Positions 22,741 to 27,281 of a DNA stretch of 29,262 nt are shown one piece after another. Positions within the stretch are counted from its first letter, which is position 1. Every line of letters begins with the position of its first letter. The notes below the pieces were generated by a model. It did not search any database. It was given only the letters and a program-made list of their open reading frames with translations, and was not told the DNA's origin. Location of the stretch: positions 1 through 29,262 of IMG/VR virus record IMGVR_UViG_3300045910_000051. One strand, written 5' to 3'. Origin of the DNA: a virus. The position numbers and the translations under genes are program-made.

Positions 22741-24164
22741 GATGCGTTATAGGCGTAAGATGCTGCCAGTTCAAAACGTGTCGATGATATTCGCGAAAAG
22801 ATCAGTATAAAAGGTGATGCCGTAGTACCTACTACAGTCAATGTTTTAGCACCATTGTTCCATCTTAGGTCACTTGTCTGCATGACTACCGATGATGGTA
22901 ATGTGATTACAACAGTTCCTGTTATTGGAACATTAACTTCAAAAAATTCCGCATTGGATTCACTTGAAAAGGCTATCGTAAAATTTGAACTTCGTGCCGT
23001 GGTGTCTTCAAATCTAATTTCTTCTTTACTTGCAATGTCCAACGTCATTGTTCCGCTCGACACGGCGGCACTAGCGCGTTTAATACTGTGCTTGCCTTCC
23101 ATCGACGACGCCGTCAAAGGTTTGGTTGTGTCTGTTCCGGTTATCGCTTCTGCTGCTGTCGCTCCGGCTACACTTTCTAAATCTTTGTTACCGTCAACTT
23201 TTAGAAATTGACTAGCGGTTGTAGAGTTGAATCTAGGTGCAGCGGTAAATATTTGCTGAAGAGTCCACGTCCATGCTTTAGTAACAAAATTTCTAATGAA
23301 ATGATATAGTCCGATTTCTGACGGAGTTCGATCGTCGCTTAGGCCGGTTGTTGAGCCCGCCGCCGCCTGTGTGGCAATTGCTTCTGCTTCGGCTTGAGTT
23401 GATCGTTCGACCTTACCTTTTGTTGTATCGCTCCAATCAGGGAATGTAATGTCCAAGCTCTCCTGCTCTGCCCTCTTTATGTAGTCAGTGATAGCTCCAG
23501 TCGTGGCAGCAAGCTTCTCATATATTGCCCAGCCAGTGTCAACCGTGGCATCAGCGCTTGCATCATCGACCATGTACCAGAGTCCATCTTCCTGGTTAGC
23601 TTGGTCTGCCAACAGTGCTGCGATATTTGCATATGTGGCCGCGATTACAATCCCGCCACCACCACCTCCTGAAGCAATCGGCTCCCAATCACCCGCAGTT
23701 ATCTCCGTTTCAATATTTACAGAGTTGTATGGACGAACTGGCTCAAGTAGTTTGTAAAGGCCACTTCCATCCACGCTGTGGTTATGGTAAACGATTATCA
23801 GTCCTGGTCCATACAATCCTGGGGACCACTCCGGAATGGCTGCGCTTGAGCTCGAACTGACTTCTTTCCAGTGAGTATTTTCAGTGATCGCCGGATTTGT
23901 AGGTGGTTCGTTATTGATGTTACCGTCGGTCTTAGTTTCGAAGATTCTTTTCTTTCCGTCGGTATCAGGATGTTTACAATACATCCCAGCTCCGGATCCG
24001 TCGGTATTGAAAGTAAGTGCATTAGTCCAATCCGGAATAATAGTTGAAACCTGAGTTGTGCTAAAATCAATTACCGCGAAGAAAGAATTGATTACTTTAA
24101 TCACCTGGTTTACCGGCGCGGTGAGCTGCTCAAGAATGTAGTCTTTCAGTTCTTGTATCGTCAT
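22737..24164 (-). CDS. Tail fibre/appendage protein
   Basis: The 475-aa product starts with a virion-attachment-like helical region. It continues with repeated short beta segments and flexible runs (a Gly run near residue 170, a Ser run near 105). Near residue 345 it has A-A-E-A-I-T-G-T-D-T-T-K-P-L-T-A-S-S-M, a motif I associate with phage tail fibres. The C-terminal roughly 120 residues form a beta-rich domain that is the likely receptor-binding tip. It overlaps its neighbours on both sides by ATGA. Confidence 0.75.
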   Translation of the reverse strand: MTIQELKDYILEQLTAPVNQVIKVINSFFAVIDFSTTQVSTIIPDWTNALTFNTDGSGAGMYCKHPDTDGKKRIFETKTDGNINNEPPTNPAITENTHWKEVSSSSSAAIPEWSPGLYGPGLIIVYHNHSVDGSGLYKLLEPVRPYNSVNIETEITAGDWEPIASGGGGGGIVIAATYANIAALLADQANQEDGLWYMVDDASADATVDTGWAIYEKLAATTGAITDYIKRAEQESLDITFPDWSDTTKGKVERSTQAEAEAIATQAAAGSTTGLSDDRTPSEIGLYHFIRNFVTKAWTWTLQQIFTAAPRFNSTTASQFLKVDGNKDLESVAGATAAEAITGTDTTKPLTASSMEGKHSIKRASAAVSSGTMTLDIASKEEIRFEDTTARSSNFTIAFSSESNAEFFEVNVPITGTVVITLPSSVVMQTSDLRWNNGAKTLTVVGTTASPFILIFSRISSTRFELAASYAYNAS

Positions 24165-24778
24165 GAGCTGGTGATATAAAAGTCAGTGAAGCCGAAATCC
24201 GATTCTATATTCAGAACCTCTCCAGGAGACAGGGAAGCGATTGGAGAGCCATTGTACATTACGACCGCCGGTGGAGTTCCAGTAGGTGCACTCGATACCT
24301 CTCCGTTGTACTCAAAGATGTTGTCAGGACCGTCAAAATAGAATTCGCACTTGTAGTGGTTTAACTCGGAGTGAAGTGCCCCGGAATTGTGATCAAATTG
24401 AAGCTTGACCGGATATTCTAGTAACCCAAAAAGTTTTTGCGTGCCGTTACCGTCCTTAAACAGAACAATTAGCTCTTCGTCTTCTGCCAGTTCAAGTATT
24501 GTTCGAACACTTGCCCTGTCCTTAGCGATGAGAAATGGGAGTCTGTTGGTTTTGGTACTGCCCTCTCGCGATGGTCTCGATAAACTGGTCGCGCTTGATG
24601 ACTCTGGAATGGCCTGCCATATCACCCAGGTTTTACCTGGTTTGAACTCGATATCCCCAAACACAACGCCGTCTACCGGATCCGGTATAAGGTCAATATC
24701 AGCAGACCTCGCTATACGCAGTTCCAGGATTCCGCCAAGATTGTCATTCGTAAATCGAGTGATTGATTGCAGACTCAT
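24161..24778 (-). CDS. Structural protein, paralogue of the 183-aa capsid-adjacent protein
   Basis: A beta-rich 205-aa protein. Its N-terminus (F-T-N-D-N-L-G-G-I-L-E-L-R-I, then S-A-D-I-D-L-I-P) parallels the protein at 14512-15063 (D-N-V-A-G-L-V-G-E-I and A-D-I-A-T-V-P). Both share a central hydrophobic strand followed by N-G/T and L-x-G, and a C-terminal P-x-x-x-E-Y-x-G. It is the first gene after motif copy 4, with 36 nt between motif and ATG, and it overlaps the fibre gene by ATGA. It may form a tip or adaptor ring built on the same fold as the tube or head protein. Confidence 0.6.
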   Translation of the reverse strand: MSLQSITRFTNDNLGGILELRIARSADIDLIPDPVDGVVFGDIEFKPGKTWVIWQAIPESSSATSLSRPSREGSTKTNRLPFLIAKDRASVRTILELAEDEELIVLFKDGNGTQKLFGLLEYPVKLQFDHNSGALHSELNHYKCEFYFDGPDNIFEYNGEVSSAPTGTPPAVVMYNGSPIASLSPGEVLNIESDFGFTDFYITSS

Positions 24779-24814
24779 TACACCACGAAGGTGATCGATC
24801 TGGTGTGCTGGTTT

Positions 24815-24828
24815 TTAGGACGGGTTAT
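24815..24828 (-). promoter_or_regulatory. 14-bp intergenic motif, copy 4 (before the fibre-lysis unit)
   Basis: Identical minus-strand ATAACCCGTCCTAA, 36 nt before ATG 24778 and just downstream of a 9-bp hairpin. It marks the switch from the small-gene/DGR region to the structural genes, so it is the best candidate for the first late-transcription element. Confidence 0.7.
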
Positions 24829-24836
24829 GTGCACAC

Positions 24837-24864
24837 GATTTTGGCGATTGCATTTGCCAAAATC
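24837..24864 (-). other. 9-bp hairpin between the 162-aa gene and motif copy 4
   Basis: The arms gattttggc (24837-24845) and gccaaaatc (24856-24864) are perfectly complementary across a 10-nt loop. No T-tract follows on the minus strand, so a classic intrinsic terminator is not supported. An operator, an RNA-processing site or a factor-dependent terminator would fit. Confidence 0.55.
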
Positions 24865-24891
24865 TCTTTCTATTACAGTTTTTTTAAATAT

Positions 24892-25380
24892 TCACCGATG
24901 TGGCGACAAATTCGGGATAAAATTTACCCTGTTCTGGGAAAATTTCCGTATCCAGTCAGGGTTTCGCTGTTTGTATTTCTGCCAAACCTTATATGCCGCA
25001 GCGTACGTGTATTCGTTCTCGTCGATATTGAAGAAGGCAAGAAAGTCTTTCGTGCTTTGGTTTGGGTTGATACCTTCGTCACTTTTAGCATAGATCCAGA
25101 GGATCATATGTTCCTTAAACATTTCCTCCAGAAGTGAATTAATGTACACCAGGCGCTTTATTCTGGGGCCTCTTTTTTCGAAGCGCTTGCTTAACGTTAC
25201 CTCTATTGTATCCAGGTACTGATCGCTGACGTTCACATATTCTATCTTGTCGACCATCGAGCTCATCAGATTACGACCTAGACTCGTATTCATATCCAGC
25301 CGAAACGGCTCACGAGCGTCGTACATTTTCAGCAGAAACTTCTTCAGGTGTGTTTTTGTAGGAATCTTGATTGTATGCAT
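24892..25380 (-). CDS. Hypothetical protein, possibly DNA-binding
   Basis: A helical 162-aa protein with a basic N-terminus. The C-terminal section T-K-D-F-L-A-F-F-N-I, then Y-T-Y-A-A-A-Y-K-V-W-Q-K-Y-K, looks like a helix-turn-helix-like unit seen in phage proteins I cannot name. It lies directly upstream of the hairpin and motif copy 4, at the boundary of the structural genes. That is a natural place for a late regulator, but this is inference from location only. It is not reverse-transcriptase-like and does not look like the DGR accessory protein Avd. Confidence 0.45.
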   Translation of the reverse strand: MHTIKIPTKTHLKKFLLKMYDAREPFRLDMNTSLGRNLMSSMVDKIEYVNVSDQYLDTIEVTLSKRFEKRGPRIKRLVYINSLLEEMFKEHMILWIYAKSDEGINPNQSTKDFLAFFNIDENEYTYAAAYKVWQKYKQRNPDWIRKFSQNRVNFIPNLSPHR

Positions 25381-25399
25381 AGTCTAAAAAATGTGGGGT

Positions 25400-25606
25400 T
25401 TATTTCCATTGGAATCCTTTGAAGTTCAAAAGATGTTCGTTGGCGGAGTCACTGAGTGCCTTCGGGACGAGCAAATTGCCTTCCGTGTTACGCTTGTGAA
25501 GCAGAACACCGTATTGATTTGATTTTCCGAGCTGCGCTTTTCTGTCAGCTTCCTGAAGGTTTTGCAAGCTCGTTATTTGCTGATATATGTTTCCAATTCG
25601 TTTCAT
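25400..25606 (-). pseudogene. DGR reverse transcriptase remnant (N-terminal stub)
   Basis: This 68-codon ORF starts M-K-R-I-G-N-I-Y-Q-Q-I-T and continues with Q-N-L-Q-E-A-D-R-K and L-G-K-S-N-Q-Y-G-V. From memory this matches the extreme N-terminus of DGR reverse transcriptases. Bordetella phage BPP-1 RT shares the pattern N-[IL]-x2-Q-I-T-x3-N-L-x2-A-x-R-K-x3-G-K. Homology seems to stop at N-L-L near residue 46 (about nt 25469), followed by 22 unrelated residues and a stop. A full RT is roughly 300-400 aa with a Y-x-D-D core; none of that follows, and another gene starts 20 nt later. It sits 113 nt after the template repeat, the usual RT position. An internal deletion is the simplest reading. 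Confidence 0.75.
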
Positions 25607-25719
25607 TCGATCCTTTGCTTTTCGTAAGTCGTCTTCACCGTGCGGTTACCAACGCCTTAGATTTTTAATTCGTTATTTTTTGCCGAGAGGCATGGCCTGC
25701 AATGATTTATATTTTATTC

Positions 25720-25795
25720 GCATAGGTGAGAGCTGACATTCGAATTCGAATTCCAGTTATCGTAGTCGTTGAACTGAAAGCCGGAAGAACCACGC
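25720..25795 (-). repeat. DGR template repeat (TR), 76 bp
   Basis: This 76-bp segment lies between the 130-aa target gene and the RT stub. On the minus strand it starts GCGTGGTTCTTCC, ends in TATGC, and contains 17 adenines, many in AAC/AAT codons (it would translate with N at five sites). Compared with the copies in the two target genes, the first 20 bases are identical. VR1 differs at 13 sites and VR2 at 15; all but one of these differences fall on template adenines. That is the hallmark of adenine-directed mutagenic retrohoming. It begins 26 nt after the stop of the 130-aa gene. It also lies within a 29-codon ORF (25714-25803) whose translation I do not trust. Confidence 0.9.
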
Positions 25796-25821
25796 TCAAT
25801 CATTGCACAGCCGGTTACTTT

Positions 25822-26214
25822 TCACAAGAAATATTCGTTGTATAGTTTATTGAAATTCGTGACAACGTACTCAGCCACGTCCCTTGAAATAAAGCAAAGG
25901 CGAGAGCCGACATACGAACCCGAATCCCAGTAACCGAAGCCGTGGAACCGAAAGCCGGAAGAACCACGCTTCTCTTTATATAACCACGCTTCGTACTTGT
26001 ATTGATTTGGATTGTCAAAATCAGGAATCCATTCTTCACCTCCATTTGCCAGCCGGTTGGCAGCACGGACAATAATGACGAGCTTTGCGTGTGCGATCAT
26101 TGAGGCTTGATCCTTCTTTAGAAAATTTGAGAAGTTAGGAATAACCGTTTTTGGATCCAGGCCCTCAACCTTGCAAGCGCCTTCGAATGTTTTGAGTTGA
26201 TTGAGTGATTTCAT
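25822..26214 (-). CDS. DGR variable protein 1 (130 aa)
   Basis: A small target protein of a diversity-generating retroelement. An N-terminal helical part (about 1-60) is followed by W-I-P-D-F-D-N-P-N-Q-Y-K-Y and a C-terminal domain with R-G-S-S-G-F-R-F and V-G-S-R-L-C-F. Residues 83-107 are encoded by VR1. Sites matching mutable template codons are 89, 91-95, 97, 99 and 101, alternating with fixed Phe, Trp and Ser as in a scaffold that presents variable side chains. I recall this G-F-x-F ... V-G-S-R-L-C-F family from Bacteroidota phages. It begins 5 nt after its paralogue's stop. There is no signal peptide or fibre domain, so what it binds is unknown. Confidence 0.85.
   Translation of the reverse strand: MKSLNQLKTFEGACKVEGLDPKTVIPNFSNFLKKDQASMIAHAKLVIIVRAANRLANGGEEWIPDFDNPNQYKYEAWLYKEKRGSSGFRFHGFGYWDSGSYVGSRLCFISRDVAEYVVTNFNKLYNEYFL
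25894..25969 (-). repeat. DGR variable repeat 1 (VR1)
   Basis: This 76-bp copy of the template lies in the 130-aa gene. It differs at 13 positions (repeat positions 21, 26, 30, 33, 36, 38, 44, 50, 51, 56, 62, 69, 73); every one is an A in the template, changed to G, C or T. None of the 59 non-A positions differs. Homology ends at TGC, where the target continues T-T-T and the template G-A-A. Confidence 0.92.
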
Positions 26215-26219
26215 AGCCT

Positions 26220-26669
26220 TTAGTCGATTACCATGAAATCTTTATACACCGATTCGAATTGCTTGCCTGCATATTCCGCAAGCTCCCTTGTTTTGAAGCA
26301 AAAGCGAGAGCCGACATCCGAAACCGAAGACCAGTAAACGTAGCCGACGAACCGAAAGCCGGAAGAACCACGCATTTCAAACCATGGAAAATATTTGTTC
26401 TCGTTTGAACTAGCCCAGTCGGGAGTCCATCCCTGGTTGAGTGACTTCACCAGGAATTTCAACAGCCTGTACGCTTTCTCATCCTTGGGCAGATCGACGC
26501 ACGAGAAATCAAATTCCTCCTGTGTTATATTATTGTCTGCGAGAACGTCGGCGACTGTCTTGATCCTGTCAATAGGATCCTTCACTTCTTTGAACTTGAG
26601 CTGGCCGGACTGCTTGTTAAAGCTTTCGACCTCGTACCCTTTCGGGATTTCAATCATAAGCGTTTTCAT
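26220..26669 (-). CDS. DGR variable protein 2 (149 aa)
   Basis: Paralogue of the 130-aa protein. The N-terminal part (about 1-75) contains an acidic helical stretch with I-T-Q-E-E-F-D-F. The C-terminal domain runs from W-T-P-D-W through P-W-F-E-M-R-G-S-S-G-F to V-G-S-R-F-C-F, with a closing E-L-A-E-Y-A-G-K-Q-F segment. VR2 encodes residues 100-124; sites matching mutable template codons are 106, 108-112, 114, 116 and 118. Relative to VR1 they encode a different loop (V-G-Y-V-Y-W-S-S-V-S-D against H-G-F-G-Y-W-D-S-G-S-Y). It lies beside the replication gene rather than among tail genes. Its job may be intracellular or on the host surface; no export signal is seen. Confidence 0.85.
   Translation of the reverse strand: MKTLMIEIPKGYEVESFNKQSGQLKFKEVKDPIDRIKTVADVLADNNITQEEFDFSCVDLPKDEKAYRLLKFLVKSLNQGWTPDWASSNENKYFPWFEMRGSSGFRFVGYVYWSSVSDVGSRFCFKTRELAEYAGKQFESVYKDFMVID
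26298..26373 (-). repeat. DGR variable repeat 2 (VR2)
   Basis: The second 76-bp copy lies in the 149-aa gene. Fourteen differences from the template fall on template adenines (repeat positions 21, 26, 27, 30, 36, 38, 44, 45, 50, 51, 56, 62, 69, 73). The one exception is C to T at position 71, near the 3' boundary where DGR target and template often carry fixed differences. Confidence 0.92.
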
Positions 26670-26696
26670 TGTTGATTTTGGTTAAGTGGAATATGT

Positions 26697-27041
26697 CTAG
26701 ATCTGAAAAATTTGCCTTGATATAATTAGTAACCAGGTCGAAGCCTTGACAACGCCAGATTCGAATCTCCGTTGGCGGATTTCATTAAACTGCGTTCTAT
26801 TCTTATCAGCTCGCTGGAAGAAGGTAGCCAGGTAGCTTTCATATGTCGGTTTGTCAACAGGATCCATCCTTGATATCGTTTCATCCAGGCGCTGCTTCGA
26901 TGGATACGTTACATTTTGGTGACATAATGGTAAGCTTTGGTCTTGATCTGGCACAATGATCTCAGTGGTCTGCGTATCGCTTACGCGCTTCAGGCAGTGG
27001 CCGGCCTTCCGGAAATAGTGGGGATAGGGTAACTCGTTCAT
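26697..27041 (-). CDS. Hypothetical protein between the pentamer array and the DGR genes
   Basis: A soluble 114-aa protein with N-terminal Y-P-H-Y-F-R-K-A-G-H-C and a helical C-terminal half rich in Arg and Gln. ATG 27041 is preferred; reading upstream in the same frame would run into the GTTAC array and give repetitive, unlikely sequence. No family recognised. It could belong to the early region that includes the primase-helicase. Confidence 0.5.
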   Translation of the reverse strand: MNELPYPHYFRKAGHCLKRVSDTQTTEIIVPDQDQSLPLCHQNVTYPSKQRLDETISRMDPVDKPTYESYLATFFQRADKNRTQFNEIRQRRFESGVVKASTWLLIISRQIFQI

Positions 27042-27281
27042 GGGATTATAAGTAAAGTTTTGTGAAAAAATGCGCTGCGAAAAAACTCGTGTAACGCGTA
27101 ACGTAACAAACATTTGTAACAGTTTACCTGAGTAAAGTAACTTCTGTAACATCGGTAACACCTTGCCGTGACTAGAATCATCGTTTTTACTATCATTTTC
27201 TTAATTGTTACAATTGTTACAGATGTTACTGATTTTCGAAGTCGATAATATTTTAAAGTCCTTTTTACGATCGCTCGCCAA
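27042..27281. promoter_or_regulatory. 240-bp intergenic region with phased GTTAC array
   Basis: This is the longest gap with no supported gene in the window. It holds ten GTTAC pentamers, seven written GTAAC on the plus strand (27091-27159) and three GTTAC (27207-27229). Within two clusters the units recur exactly every 9 bp (27137, 27146, 27155; and 27207, 27216, 27225), and AATTGTTAC is repeated twice without a gap (27203-27220). The two clusters are oppositely oriented. This resembles an iteron or operator array for a DNA-binding protein; beside a primase-helicase gene, a replication origin is possible. Confidence 0.55.

Noticed and set aside
24763-25137. Overlapping plus-strand ORFs of 108-124 codons near motif copy 4
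   Set aside because: They lie opposite the 162-aa gene and the intergenic hairpin, have no family resemblance, and run against the direction of all neighbours.
24892-25380. 162-aa protein as the DGR accessory protein Avd
   Set aside because: Size and sequence do not match what I know of Avd (a short four-helix protein), and it lies after the RT stub.
25681-25700. Short inverted repeats in the spacer between the template repeat and the RT stub as a terminator
   Set aside because: The stems are only 4-5 bp; the spacer is more likely the leader region DGRs need for cDNA priming, which I cannot confirm.
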